DNA of 8,456 nucleotides. Origin: an uncultured Clostridium sp. (GTDB lineage: Bacteria > Bacillota > Clostridia > Clostridiales > Clostridiaceae). Shown in pieces: positions 1-6,551 of the stretch. Each line of letters begins with the position of its first letter. Within the stretch, counting starts at the first letter, position 1. Both the position numbers and the translations under genes were made by a program. The stretch is taken from assembly GCA_946575275.1 (NCBI GenBank), contig CAMNZV010000058.1, forward strand, positions 1 to 8,456, written 5' to 3'. The notes under the pieces are model-generated. The model was not told where the DNA came from. It worked only from the letters and a program-made list of their open reading frames with translations, and made no database searches.

Positions 1-686
1 CCATAGCTCTTATCAAATCCCATTTTTTTAGCTACCATTATATCAAGTGTCTTAACTTTAGTTTCATCTCCTTCAAAAAGAGTCATGAAACTTGCTTGAG
101 TACCAGTTGTACCTTTAACACCTCTAAGTTTTAAAGTTGATAATAGAAAATCAATATTTTCAATATCCATAACTAAATCTTGCATCCATAAAGTTGCCCT
201 TTTACCTACTGTTGTTAATTGTGCAGGTTGAAAATGTGTAAATCCAAGGGTAGGCATATCCTTATACTTTAAGGCAAACTTACTTAACCTATCTAATACA
301 GTTACTATCTTCTTTTTAACTAATAATAAAGCATCCCTCATAATTATAATGTCTGTATTATCACCTACATAACAACTTGTAGCACCTAAGTGTATAATTC
401 CTTTTGCTGATGGGCATTGTAATCCATAAGCATATACATGGCTCATAACATCATGTCTTACTTCCTTCTCTCTCTCTTGTGCCTCATCATAATTTATGTC
501 ATTAATATGTGCCTTTAATTCTGCTATTTGTTCATCTGTAATATGTAGTCCTAACTCCTTTTCACACTCTGCAAGTGCAACCCAAAGTTTTCTCCATGTA
601 GTAAACTTCATATCATCTGAAAAAATAAAACTCATTTCTTTTGATGCATATCTTGAATTTAATGGTGAACTATATAAATCTCTCAT
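1..686 (-). CDS. purB: Adenylosuccinate lyase, N-terminal half (cut by the left window edge)
   Basis: Adenylosuccinate lyase of the fumarase/aspartase superfamily. It releases fumarate from SAICAR to give AICAR and from adenylosuccinate to give AMP, so it acts twice in purine synthesis, in the cytoplasm. I translated 228 codons from the ATG at 686; the frame is open to the window edge, so roughly half of a protein of about 475 residues is present. Visible motifs are the RHD-V-M-S-H segment (His78), the [12 protein letters not shown] block (about residues 101-112) and [11 protein letters not shown] with the conserved catalytic His151. [13 protein letters not shown] follows at about 188-200. 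The catalytic serine loop lies outside the window. From memory, the sequence resembles the long animal-type ADSL more than the shorter Bacillus PurB. The start is supported by GGAGG at 693-697, six bases upstream. It sits downstream of the HPr terminator and has its own promoter. Confidence 0.95.
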   Translation of the reverse strand, partial: MRDLYSSPLNSRYASKEMSFIFSDDMKFTTWRKLWVALAECEKELGLHITDEQIAELKAHINDINYDEAQEREKEVRHDVMSHVYAYGLQCPSAKGIIHLGATSCYVGDNTDIIIMRDALLLVKKKIVTVLDRLSKFALKYKDMPTLGFTHFQPAQLTTVGKRATLWMQDLVMDIENIDFLLSTLKLRGVKGTTGTQASFMTLFEGDETKVKTLDIMVAKKMGFDKSY

Positions 687-692
687 TACTAA

Positions 693-697
693 CCTCC
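693..697 (-). promoter_or_regulatory. Ribosome binding site of purB
   Basis: GGAGG on the minus strand, six bases before the ATG at 686. It fixes the start of a gene whose far end is not in the window. Confidence 0.85.
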
Positions 698-713
698 AAA
701 ATTTTTAACATTT

Positions 714-750
714 TTACCATAGGTATTATAACATAAAAAAAATATGGTAA
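714..750. repeat. Inverted repeat flanking the purB -10 element (possible operator)
   Basis: The arms ttaccata (714-721) and tatggtaa (743-750) are exact 8-base reverse complements separated by 21 bases. One arm overlaps the -35 element and the other the predicted transcription start. Two more matching pairs lie beyond one mismatch (711-712 with 752-753). This position suits a repressor operator, but the arms match no regulator site I know, and 8-base AT-rich arms can arise by chance. Confidence 0.4.
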
Positions 751-753
751 CAA
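725..753 (-). promoter_or_regulatory. Sigma-A-type promoter of purB
   Basis: A perfect -10 TATAAT (725-730) is preceded by TGT, giving an extended -10. A 17-base spacer separates it from TTGTTA (748-753), a 4/6 match to TTGACA. The predicted transcription start is near 718, leaving a leader of only about 30 bases. There is therefore no room for a purine riboswitch. Inverted arms at 714-721 and 743-750 flank the -10 element. Confidence 0.75.
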
Positions 754-778
754 CCTTTCTTAAAAGTTCCTTTTAACT

Positions 779-812
779 AAAAAAAGTTGTTCATCAAACT
801 TTGATGAACAAC
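779..812 (-). terminator. Rho-independent terminator after the HPr gene
   Basis: A perfect 13-base inverted repeat (786-798 with 800-812, centred on 799) is followed on the minus strand by seven T residues (785-779). In RNA the centre opens into a loop of about seven bases, leaving a stem of about ten pairs. It begins 16 bases after the HPr stop codon. The opposite side has no comparable T-run, so it acts for the minus strand only and isolates purB from the genes upstream. Confidence 0.93.
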
Positions 813-827
813 CCCTCTTTTGAAATA

Positions 828-1088
828 TTAATCTTCTAATTCTTCAATTAATTTTGATAATTCTTCAACTGCTAAAGTTTCGTCATCACCACTTGCAATA
901 ACCTTAATTGTAGAATCCTTAGTTACTGCTAAAGATAAAACACCAATTAAGCTTTTAACATTAGCCTTCTTACCATTAAATTCTATGCTTACATCAGACT
1001 TAAATGATGACGCCTTTTTTACTAATAAAGTTGCTGGTCTAGCATGTAAACCAGTACCGTTCTTTACTACTACTTCTTTTGAAACCAT
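828..1088 (-). CDS. ptsH: Phosphocarrier protein HPr
   Basis: HPr is the small cytoplasmic phosphocarrier of the PEP-dependent sugar phosphotransferase system. It takes phosphate from enzyme I on His15 and passes it to EIIA proteins. In Firmicutes, HPr kinase also phosphorylates Ser46 for carbon catabolite control with CcpA. With the ATG at 1088 the protein has 86 residues, and the G-L-H-A-R-P motif puts the histidine at exactly position 15 and the V-K-S-L-I-G serine at exactly 46. This matches family numbering and separates it from Crh, which lacks His15. An in-frame GTG at 1097 would add three residues but overlaps the ribosome binding site, so I rejected it. The gene lies 94 bases after spoVS, has a promoter in that gap and ends at a strong terminator. 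No enzyme I gene is in the window, so it is not part of a ptsHI operon here. Confidence 0.95.
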   Translation of the reverse strand: MVSKEVVVKNGTGLHARPATLLVKKASSFKSDVSIEFNGKKANVKSLIGVLSLAVTKDSTIKVIASGDDETLAVEELSKLIEELED

Positions 1089-1094
1089 TACATT

Positions 1095-1101
1095 CACCTC
1101 T
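1095..1101 (-). promoter_or_regulatory. Ribosome binding site that sets the HPr start
   Basis: AGAGGTG on the minus strand ends six bases before the ATG at 1088. It contains the alternative GTG codon (1097-1095), which therefore cannot be the start it serves. Confidence 0.8.
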
Positions 1102-1132
1102 TAAAATTATACTTAGTTTTCACTTAAGACTT

Positions 1133-1161
1133 ATTATATATGACTTATATAATAATTACAA
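1133..1161 (-). promoter_or_regulatory. Sigma-A-type promoter of the HPr gene
   Basis: TATAAT (1133-1138), a 17-base spacer and TTGTAA (1156-1161, 4/6 of TTGACA) lie in the gap between spoVS and the HPr gene. Transcription would start near 1126, giving a leader of about 38 bases. This would allow growth-phase expression of HPr independent of the sporulation promoter upstream of spoVS. The region is very AT-rich, so the -35 call is moderate. Confidence 0.6.
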
Positions 1162-1182
1162 TAGTTTATTATTACAATTATC

Positions 1183-1443
1183 TTATCTTGGTTGAACAAT
1201 TAACTTAATTGCTGTTCTTTCCTCTCCGTTTATTTCGATATCAGTAAAGGCAGGAATGCATACTATATCTCTTCCTGTAGGTGCTAAAAAACCTCTAGCT
1301 ATTGCTATTGCTTTTATTGCTTGGTTAATTGCACCTGCACCTACTGCTTGTATTTCTACACCATTTTTTTCTTTAATAACTGCAGCTAGGGCACCTGCAA
1401 CTGAATTTGGATTAGATTTTGTTGAAACTTTTAATACTTCCAT
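1183..1443 (-). CDS. spoVS: Stage V sporulation protein S
   Basis: SpoVS is a small Alba-like protein. In Bacillus subtilis it is needed for progress to stage V of sporulation (coat assembly and heat resistance) and also affects septation; its biochemical role is poorly defined, and nucleic acid binding is suspected from its fold. From the ATG at 1443 the product has 86 residues, the same length as the B. subtilis protein. It is nearly identical in pattern: MEVLKVSTKSNPNSVAGAL at the start, then GAGAINQAIKAIAIARGF, the CIPAFTDIEI stretch and a KLIVQPR end. An in-frame ATG at 1461 would add six residues, but it lies upstream of the AAGGAG at 1452-1457, so 1443 is preferred. A sigma-H-like promoter lies about 100 bases upstream, as expected for an early sporulation gene. 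No terminator separates it from the HPr gene, so some read-through is likely. Confidence 0.96.
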   Translation of the reverse strand: MEVLKVSTKSNPNSVAGALAAVIKEKNGVEIQAVGAGAINQAIKAIAIARGFLAPTGRDIVCIPAFTDIEINGEERTAIKLIVQPR

Positions 1444-1451
1444 TACTTTCT

Positions 1452-1457
1452 CTCCTT
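1452..1457 (-). promoter_or_regulatory. Ribosome binding site that sets the spoVS start
   Basis: AAGGAG, eight bases before the ATG at 1443 and downstream of the alternative ATG at 1461. It supports the 86-residue form. Confidence 0.8.
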
Positions 1458-1499
1458 CCATTATTTACTAATCGTTTGCATGACGTAACAATTAAGATT

Positions 1500-1536
1500 T
1501 GTGCATTTTATTTTCATATTGTGTATATAATGCACA
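1500..1536 (-). repeat. Inverted repeat in the spoVS leader
   Basis: The arms TGTGCATT (1536-1529) and AATGCACA (1507-1500) are exact 8-base complements with a 21-base loop. They begin just after the predicted sigma-H transcription start. The first arm can also pair locally: GTGCAT (1535-1530) with ATACAC (1526-1521), five of six pairs. The two pairings exclude each other. No T-run follows, so it is not a terminator. Confidence 0.4.
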
Positions 1537-1546
1537 TACTATAATT

Positions 1547-1573
1547 ATTCTCTATAAGAAATTAAAGTCCTCC
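1547..1573 (-). promoter_or_regulatory. Sigma-H-type promoter of spoVS
   Basis: GGAGGACTT (1573-1565) fits the sigma-H -35 pattern RnAGGAWWW with one mismatch. An 11-base spacer leads to AGAGAAT (1553-1547), which fits the -10 pattern RnnGAAT fully. The spacer length agrees with the known 11-12. B. subtilis spoVS is known to be sigma-H dependent. Transcription would start near 1540, giving a leader of about 97 bases. It is the only convincing promoter between the rny terminator and spoVS. Confidence 0.75.
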
Positions 1574-1589
1574 AATATATATATAAGTT

Positions 1590-1630
1590 AAAAAAAAAGA
1601 TACACTTTGTTAATACAAAGTGCATCTTTT
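1590..1630 (-). terminator. Rho-independent terminator after rny
   Basis: The arms 1597-1609 and 1616-1628 form a 13-pair stem with one G-U wobble and a six-base loop. On the minus strand, nine T residues follow (1598-1590), partly pairing with the stem base. It starts within a few bases of the rny stop codon and separates rny from the sporulation promoter of spoVS. Confidence 0.93.
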
Positions 1631-1633
1631 ACT

Positions 1634-3178
1634 TTATTTAGCATAATCAACTGATCTTGTTTCTCTTATTACATTAATTTTTATTTGCCCTGGATATTCT
1701 AATTGTTCTTCGACGCTTTTAACTATGTTACGTGCAAGTTCTGTTGCACCAGCATCATCTACAATATCTGGTTTAACAATGATTCTAATCTCTCTACCAG
1801 CTTGAATTGCATATGACTTATCAACACCTTCGTAAGAATTTGCAATTTCTTCTAAAGATTCAAGTCTTTTAATGTAAGCTTCTAAAGTTTCCCTTCTTGC
1901 TCCAGGTCTAGCTGCAGAAATTGCATCTGCCGCTTGAACTAAAACTGCCTCTAGTGATTGCATTTCTACATCACCATGATGGGCTGCTATTGCATTCACA
2001 ACTAATGGAGATTCCTTATACTTTTTAGCTAAATCTCCACCTATTAATGCATGTGGTCCCTCTTGCTCTTGATCTACTGCCTTACCAATATCATGTAATA
2101 AGCCAGCTCTCTTTGCTAAGGTAACATCTAAACCTAACTCTGAAGCCATTAAACCAGCTAAATATGAAACTTCTACGGAATGCTTTAACACATTTTGACC
2201 GTAACTAGTTCTATATTTTAATCTTCCAAGTAATCGAACTATTTCAGGATGTATTCCATGAATTCCGGTTTCTAGAGTTGCTTGTTCTCCTTCTTCCTTA
2301 ATATCATTTTCAACATCTTTTTGAGCCCTTTCAACCATCTCTTCAATTCTAGCTGGATGAATTCTACCATCCACTATTAACTTTTCTAGTGCTATTTTAG
2401 CAACTTCTCTTCTAATTGGATCAAAGCTTGATAAAATAACTGCTTCTGGAGTATCATCAATAATTAAGTCTACTCCTGTTAAAGTTTCTAAAGTTCTAAT
2501 GTTTCTACCTTCTCTACCTATAATTCTTCCTTTCATTTCATCATTAGGTAAAGCGACCACATGTACTGTAGATTCAGATATATGGTCTGCTGCACATCTT
2601 TGAATAGCATTTGTGATTATGTTTCTAGCTCTTTTGTCTGCTTCCTCTTTTGCTTTAGATTCAATTTCCTTAATCATCAATGCTGCATCATGTGAAATTT
2701 CCTTTTTAATTTCATCTAATAATATTTCTTTTGCATCTTCACTTGTTAATGAAGCAACTTTTTCAAGTTCCTCCCTAACCTTAGTATGAAGAGCTTTAGT
2801 TTCTTGTTCAATATTATCGATTTCAGTCATTCTCACATTCATTGCATCTTCCTTCTTTTGAAGTTGATCACTTTTTTTATCAAGTGTCTCCTCCCTTTGA
2901 AGAATTCTTCTTTCAAGTTTTTGTATTTCATTTCTTCTTTCACGAGATTCCTTATCTAAGTCAGCTCTAATTTTATGAACTTCCTCTTTTGCCTCTAAAA
3001 TAGATTCTTTTTTAGTGGCTTCAGCATCTCTTTTACTATTTTCTAGTACTGTTTCAGCTTCTTTTTCTAGAGATTCTACTTTCTTTTCAGACGTGGTTTT
3101 AACCGTCTTATTTACTATTATTCCTATAACTAATAACACAAGAATATCTATTAATATCATTATTAAATATTTTTCCAC
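1634..3178 (-). CDS. rny: Ribonuclease Y
   Basis: RNase Y is the membrane-anchored endoribonuclease that starts decay of many mRNAs and matures some operon transcripts in Firmicutes. The 514 residues show the full architecture. A membrane helix spans about residues 6-23 and a long charged coiled coil about 30-200. A KH RNA-binding domain contains the G-R-E-G loop (221-224). An HD hydrolase domain spans about 330-425, with conserved His333, the catalytic His362-Asp363 pair (LLHDIGK), His400-His401 and Asp418. The start is GTG: a perfect AGGAGG lies six bases upstream, and the overlapping ATG at 3180 leads to a stop after five codons. Length is close to the usual 520. rny follows recA, as in Bacillus, but no ymdB gene lies between it and spoVS. 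It has its own upstream promoter and a strong terminator. Confidence 0.97.
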   Translation of the reverse strand: MEKYLIMILIDILVLLVIGIIVNKTVKTTSEKKVESLEKEAETVLENSKRDAEATKKESILEAKEEVHKIRADLDKESRERRNEIQKLERRILQREETLDKKSDQLQKKEDAMNVRMTEIDNIEQETKALHTKVREELEKVASLTSEDAKEILLDEIKKEISHDAALMIKEIESKAKEEADKRARNIITNAIQRCAADHISESTVHVVALPNDEMKGRIIGREGRNIRTLETLTGVDLIIDDTPEAVILSSFDPIRREVAKIALEKLIVDGRIHPARIEEMVERAQKDVENDIKEEGEQATLETGIHGIHPEIVRLLGRLKYRTSYGQNVLKHSVEVSYLAGLMASELGLDVTLAKRAGLLHDIGKAVDQEQEGPHALIGGDLAKKYKESPLVVNAIAAHHGDVEMQSLEAVLVQAADAISAARPGARRETLEAYIKRLESLEEIANSYEGVDKSYAIQAGREIRIIVKPDIVDDAGATELARNIVKSVEEQLEYPGQIKINVIRETRSVDYAK

Positions 3179-3184
3179 ATTACA

Positions 3185-3190
3185 CCTCCT
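3185..3190 (-). promoter_or_regulatory. Ribosome binding site that sets the GTG start of rny
   Basis: AGGAGG, six bases before the GTG at 3178. An ATG at 3180 overlaps this start in another frame and soon meets a stop, so GTG is the functional start. Confidence 0.85.
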
Positions 3191-3200
3191 ATATTTTTTA

Positions 3201-3228
3201 CATATAACCTATAAATATAAGATGTCAA
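3201..3228 (-). promoter_or_regulatory. Possible second, proximal promoter of rny
   Basis: A perfect TTGACA (3223-3228), a 16-base spacer and TATATG (3201-3206, 4/6 of TATAAT). Transcription would start only about 15-20 bases before the GTG, just leaving room for the ribosome binding site. It is weaker than the distal promoter at 3283-3311. Confidence 0.4.
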
Positions 3229-3282
3229 CATGTCACATTCTTTGCTGATAATTTGGAACATGATAAACCAGTATTTGTTATT

Positions 3283-3311
3283 ATTTTATCTAAAAAACAT
3301 TATAATGTCAA
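3283..3311 (-). promoter_or_regulatory. Main sigma-A promoter of rny
   Basis: A perfect TTGACA (3306-3311), a 17-base spacer and TAAAAT (3283-3288, 5/6). It lies in the 190-base gap between recA and rny and predicts a leader of about 100 bases. rny can therefore be transcribed without SOS induction of recA. Confidence 0.8.
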
Positions 3312-3368
3312 GTTTACTTATAATCTATCTTAAATATAACAATAATTTAATACTTATAGTAAATAAAT

Positions 3369-4415
3369 TTACTCTTCTGTTTCTTCTTTCTTAATTGTTT
3401 TAGCTACTTCTATAGTTAATGGTAATTCATATTTTTCTCTTATTTGATTTTCTATTTCTAATGCAACTTCAGGATTATCTCTTAAATATATTTTTGCATT
3501 TTCTCTTCCTTGCCCTAATCTAATATCTCCATAAGAGAACCAAGCTCCACTTTTTTGTACTATATTTTCTTTAACTCCAACATCAACAATATTTCCTGTT
3601 CTTGAAATTCCTTCATTATACATAATATCAAATTCTGCCAACTTAAATGGAGGCGCAACTTTATTTTTAGTTACCTTTACTCTTGTTCTATTACCAATAA
3701 TAGAATCTCCTGACTTAATTGAATCAATTCTTCTAACATCAAGTCTTACTGATGCATAAAATTTTAATGCCCTTCCTCCTGTAGTTGTTTCAGGACTTCC
3801 AAACATAACTCCAACCTTTTCTCTTAATTGATTTATAAATATAGCAACACAATTGGTTTTATTAATTGTCCCTGCTAGTTTTCTTAAAGCTTGTGACATT
3901 AATCTAGCCTGCAATCCAACATGTGAATCTCCCATATCTCCCTCAATTTCAGCTCTTGGAACTAAGGCTGCAACAGAATCTATTACAATTACATCTATTG
4001 CACCTGATCTTACAAGTGCTTCTGCTATCTCAAGACCCTGCTCCCCTGTATCTGGTTGAGAAACAATAAGATTTTCAGTATCTACTCCTATTTTTCTTGC
4101 ATAACTTGGATCTAATGCATGCTCTGCATCTATAAATCCAACAGCTCCACCTTTTTTTTGTGCTTCAGCTACTATATGAAGGGCAACCGTTGTTTTACCT
4201 GAACTTTCAGGACCGTATATTTCTACTATTCTTCCCTTTGGCACTCCACCTATTCCAAGTGCTATATCCAAATCTAAACATCCAGTTGATATTGAATCAA
4301 CTATAAGATGACTATTTTCACCTAATTTCATTACTGAACCTTTACCAAACTGTTTTTCAATCTGTCCCATAGCAGCTTCAATTGCTTTTAATTTATCTGA
4401 ATTAACATTACTCAT
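3369..4415 (-). CDS. recA: Recombinase RecA
   Basis: RecA forms ATP-dependent filaments on single-stranded DNA, drives homologous strand exchange and triggers LexA self-cleavage in the SOS response. All 348 residues are present, typical for the family. Visible elements are the Walker A motif GPESSGKTT (68-76), the catalytic glutamate in FIDAEHALD (Glu98), Walker B DVIVID (141-146), the L1 loop around [11 protein letters not shown] (157-167) and the L2 region starting at [20 protein letters not shown] (195-214). The tail is acidic (KKEETEE), as usual. No intein interrupts the Walker A or later motifs. The ATG at 4415 has GAGGGG eight bases upstream. A near-consensus promoter with a LexA box precedes it, and the pgsA terminator lies just before that, so recA starts a new transcription unit. 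No terminator is visible after its stop. Confidence 0.98.
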   Translation of the reverse strand: MSNVNSDKLKAIEAAMGQIEKQFGKGSVMKLGENSHLIVDSISTGCLDLDIALGIGGVPKGRIVEIYGPESSGKTTVALHIVAEAQKKGGAVGFIDAEHALDPSYARKIGVDTENLIVSQPDTGEQGLEIAEALVRSGAIDVIVIDSVAALVPRAEIEGDMGDSHVGLQARLMSQALRKLAGTINKTNCVAIFINQLREKVGVMFGSPETTTGGRALKFYASVRLDVRRIDSIKSGDSIIGNRTRVKVTKNKVAPPFKLAEFDIMYNEGISRTGNIVDVGVKENIVQKSGAWFSYGDIRLGQGRENAKIYLRDNPEVALEIENQIREKYELPLTIEVAKTIKKEETEE

Positions 4416-4432
4416 TTAATATTCCCCTCTCT

Positions 4433-4446
4433 CGAACCTATGTTCT
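4433..4446. promoter_or_regulatory. LexA (SOS) box of recA
   Basis: The plus strand reads CGAACCTATGTTCT, matching the Gram-positive LexA/DinR core GAAC-N4-GTTC exactly. It lies seven bases downstream of the recA -10 element and covers the predicted transcription start, where bound LexA would block RNA polymerase. RecA itself relieves this repression after DNA damage. Confidence 0.9.
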
Positions 4447-4452
4447 TTATTA

Positions 4453-4481
4453 ATTATAATATATTCTTTTTTTTTAGTCAA
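4453..4481 (-). promoter_or_regulatory. Sigma-A promoter of recA
   Basis: TTGACT (4476-4481, 5/6), a 17-base spacer containing a run of nine A residues on the minus strand, and a perfect TATAAT (4453-4458). Transcription should start near 4446, at the edge of the LexA box. It is the strongest promoter in the window by consensus match. Confidence 0.88.
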
Positions 4482-4530
4482 TACATATTATATAATCATT
4501 TCCTAATATAAACAAAGTATTCACTAATTT

Positions 4531-4566
4531 ATAATAAAAAGGTGTAAACTAAAATATTACACCTTT
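4531..4566 (-). terminator. Rho-independent terminator after pgsA
   Basis: The arms 4538-4547 and 4557-4566 form a perfect 10-pair stem with a nine-base loop, followed on the minus strand by TTTTTATTAT. It begins eight bases after the pgsA stop codon and closes the ftsK-rimO-pgsA unit before the recA promoter. Confidence 0.85.
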
Positions 4567-4573
4567 AAAATTC

Positions 4574-5161
4574 CTATTTATCTGTAGAAATTGTATCCTT
4601 ATTTTTCATAAAATAATCAATTCCTGAAATCACTGTAATTATAACTGCAATAGCCATAACTAAATGTGGAATATAGGTAAAGAACCAATTAAAAAATATA
4701 TTGTTATCTACAAGTTTTGTAAGATATGCAGAACTATCTATATTTACTTCAATTAATAATACTATAATTGCAATAATTTGGAAAACAGTTTTAATTTTAC
4801 CCCAAACACTAGCTGCAATTACTTTTCCTTCAGAAGCAGAAATTGATCTTAACCCTGATACTGCAAATTCCCTTGCAATTATTACAATAGCAGCCCATCC
4901 AGGCACCATTTGTAATTCAACTAAAGAGATTAATGCTGACGTAACTAATAGCTTATCTGCAAGGGGGTCCATAAACTTCCCAAAGTTTGTTATTTGATTT
5001 CTACTTCTTGCTATATAGCCATCTAATTTATCTGTTAGCGAGGCAATTATAAAGACCAATGTAGCTAAAAATGTTCCATAAGGAATTCCTGCTGCAAAAA
5101 AAATAAGAAAAACAGGAACTAAAAATATTCTAATTAATGTCAATTTATTTGCAAGATTCAT
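4574..5161 (-). CDS. pgsA: CDP-diacylglycerol-glycerol-3-phosphate 3-phosphatidyltransferase
   Basis: PgsA joins CDP-diacylglycerol and glycerol-3-phosphate to make phosphatidylglycerol phosphate, the committed step to phosphatidylglycerol and cardiolipin, in the cytoplasmic membrane. With the ATG at 5161 it has 195 residues, close to the B. subtilis length. The complete CDP-alcohol phosphatidyltransferase signature is present: Asp44, Asp47-Gly48, Ala51-Arg52, Gly61, Asp65 and Asp69, within DKLDGYIAR and GKFMDPLAD. Several hydrophobic segments (about 8-40, 71-104, 125-140 and 160-183) fit the multi-pass fold. A TTG at 5170 would add three residues but abuts the ribosome binding site, so I rejected it. 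Its start lies 17 bases inside the end of rimO, pointing to translational coupling. A terminator follows directly, with no cinA gene before recA. Confidence 0.95.
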   Translation of the reverse strand: MNLANKLTLIRIFLVPVFLIFFAAGIPYGTFLATLVFIIASLTDKLDGYIARSRNQITNFGKFMDPLADKLLVTSALISLVELQMVPGWAAIVIIAREFAVSGLRSISASEGKVIAASVWGKIKTVFQIIAIIVLLIEVNIDSSAYLTKLVDNNIFFNWFFTYIPHLVMAIAVIITVISGIDYFMKNKDTISTDK

Positions 5162-6482
5162 AATTAACAACTCCTATTAAATCATACTCTGAGCATTCTG
5201 TTATTTTAACATTAATAATAGAACCAATTTTAATGTTATCTTCACTTTGAAAAAACACATTACCATCAACCTCAGGTGTCATTTCGTAATTTCTTCCATA
5301 ATAATATCCCTCATTATATCCTTCAACAAGAATATCATAAATATTACCTATTTTCAAATTATTTATACTGTTTGATATTCCCTTTTGGGTTAACATTAAC
5401 TTATTTTCCCTATCACTTTTGATATCATCTTCAATTTGATTTTCCATTATAGCTGCTGGAGTTCCTTCTTCTCTAGAGTATGCGAAAACCCCAACATTAT
5501 TTAGTTTATACTCTTTTATAAATTCCTCTAGTTCTTCAAATTCACTTTCTGTTTCACTTGGAAATCCAACAATAAGGGAGGTTCTAAGAGCAACATTGTT
5601 TATTTTATTTCTAATTAAATTAATTTTATCTATAATGTCTTCTTTTGTTACTTTCCTGCCCATTAATTTTAAAATTCTTGTATTTATATGTTGAATAGGT
5701 AAATCCAAATATTTGACTACCTTTTCATTGTCCGCTATTTCATTGATTAACTCTTGGTATATTTCTTCTGGATAACAATATAAAAGTCTAATCCACTTTA
5801 TTTCCTCTATAGCCTTTAGCTCTCTTAATAATTCATGTAGTATTTTCTCACCATATATATCTGTTCCATACATTGTAGTGTCTTGTGCTATTAATATAAT
5901 CTCTTTAACTCCACTTTTAGCTAACCTTTGTGCTTCCTCAATAATATTCTCTTTAGTCCTACTTCTAAACTTCCCTCTAATTTTAGGGATTATGCAGTAA
6001 GTGCAAAAATTATCACAACCTTCAGCAATTCTAATATAAGCTGTATGTGAGGCAGTTGTTAAAATTCTTTCCCCTTCATTTATGTTATTATCAGAATAAT
6101 TAATTTTTAAAGATTTCTTATCCTTATTAATAAATTCGCTAATTAATTTATCTATTTCTTTATAATCATTAACTCCAAGCATTATATCTATTTCAGGAAT
6201 AAGGTCCTTTAATTCTTCACCATATCTTTGTATTAAACAACCTGTTGCAATTAATAACTTGCAATTTGATTCAGTTTTATATTTTGACATTTCAAGTATA
6301 GTATTTATTGATTCTTCCTTTGCTTTTTCAATAAATCCACAGGTATTTACAATAATAATATCTGCATTCTTAGCATTATTTGTTATTTCATATTCCTTAC
6401 TCATAACACCTAAAATAATCTCAGAATCTACTCTGTTTTTATCACATCCAAGACTCACCATTCCAACTTTATATTTATTCAA
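5145..6482 (-). CDS. rimO: Ribosomal protein S12 methylthiotransferase
   Basis: RimO is a radical-SAM enzyme with two iron-sulfur clusters that adds a methylthio group to a conserved aspartate of ribosomal protein S12. From the TTG at 6482 it has 445 residues, close to E. coli RimO. The N-terminal domain carries the three cysteines of the second cluster: Cys13 in [12 protein letters not shown], Cys48 in NTCGF and Cys82 in ATGC. The radical-SAM motif C-x3-C-x2-C is Cys156, Cys160 and Cys163 ([10 protein letters not shown]). A TRAM-like domain fills about residues 375-445. The [12 protein letters not shown] start marks RimO; MiaB, the tRNA relative, has a different sequence there. The TTG is chosen because AGGAGG lies seven bases upstream; an ATG at 6506 lies beyond that site. 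It follows ftsK after 69 bases with no terminator and overlaps pgsA. Confidence 0.95.
   Translation of the reverse strand: MNKYKVGMVSLGCDKNRVDSEIILGVMSKEYEITNNAKNADIIIVNTCGFIEKAKEESINTILEMSKYKTESNCKLLIATGCLIQRYGEELKDLIPEIDIMLGVNDYKEIDKLISEFINKDKKSLKINYSDNNINEGERILTTASHTAYIRIAEGCDNFCTYCIIPKIRGKFRSRTKENIIEEAQRLAKSGVKEIILIAQDTTMYGTDIYGEKILHELLRELKAIEEIKWIRLLYCYPEEIYQELINEIADNEKVVKYLDLPIQHINTRILKLMGRKVTKEDIIDKINLIRNKINNVALRTSLIVGFPSETESEFEELEEFIKEYKLNNVGVFAYSREEGTPAAIMENQIEDDIKSDRENKLMLTQKGISNSINNLKIGNIYDILVEGYNEGYYYGRNYEMTPEVDGNVFFQSEDNIKIGSIINVKITECSEYDLIGVVNYESCK
5171..5175 (-). promoter_or_regulatory. Ribosome binding site that sets the pgsA start
   Basis: AGGAG lies inside the last codons of rimO, nine bases before the ATG at 5161. 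The TTG at 5170 touches it and so cannot use it. Confidence 0.75.
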
Positions 6483-6489
6483 GATTTTT

Positions 6490-6495
6490 CCTCCT
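6490..6495 (-). promoter_or_regulatory. Ribosome binding site that sets the TTG start of rimO
   Basis: A perfect AGGAGG, seven bases before the TTG at 6482. The upstream in-frame ATG at 6506 precedes this site and has no ribosome binding site of its own, so the TTG start and the 445-residue product are preferred. Confidence 0.85.
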
Positions 6496-6551
6496 AAGAT
6501 TATCATTTTTAATTAATTTTATAACTATTTTTTTTATTATACAAGTAATTT

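Noticed and set aside
687..778. Purine riboswitch upstream of purB
   Set aside because: The predicted leader is only about 30 bases, too short for an aptamer, and no three-way junction sequence is present.
3312..3368. Possible terminator after recA
   Set aside because: Only short AT-only arms such as TTAAAT/ATTTAA with a nine-base loop are present, with no GC pairs and no T-run, so I do not call one.
3369..4415. Intein in recA
   Set aside because: The 348-residue frame runs through Walker A and both DNA-binding loops without any insertion.
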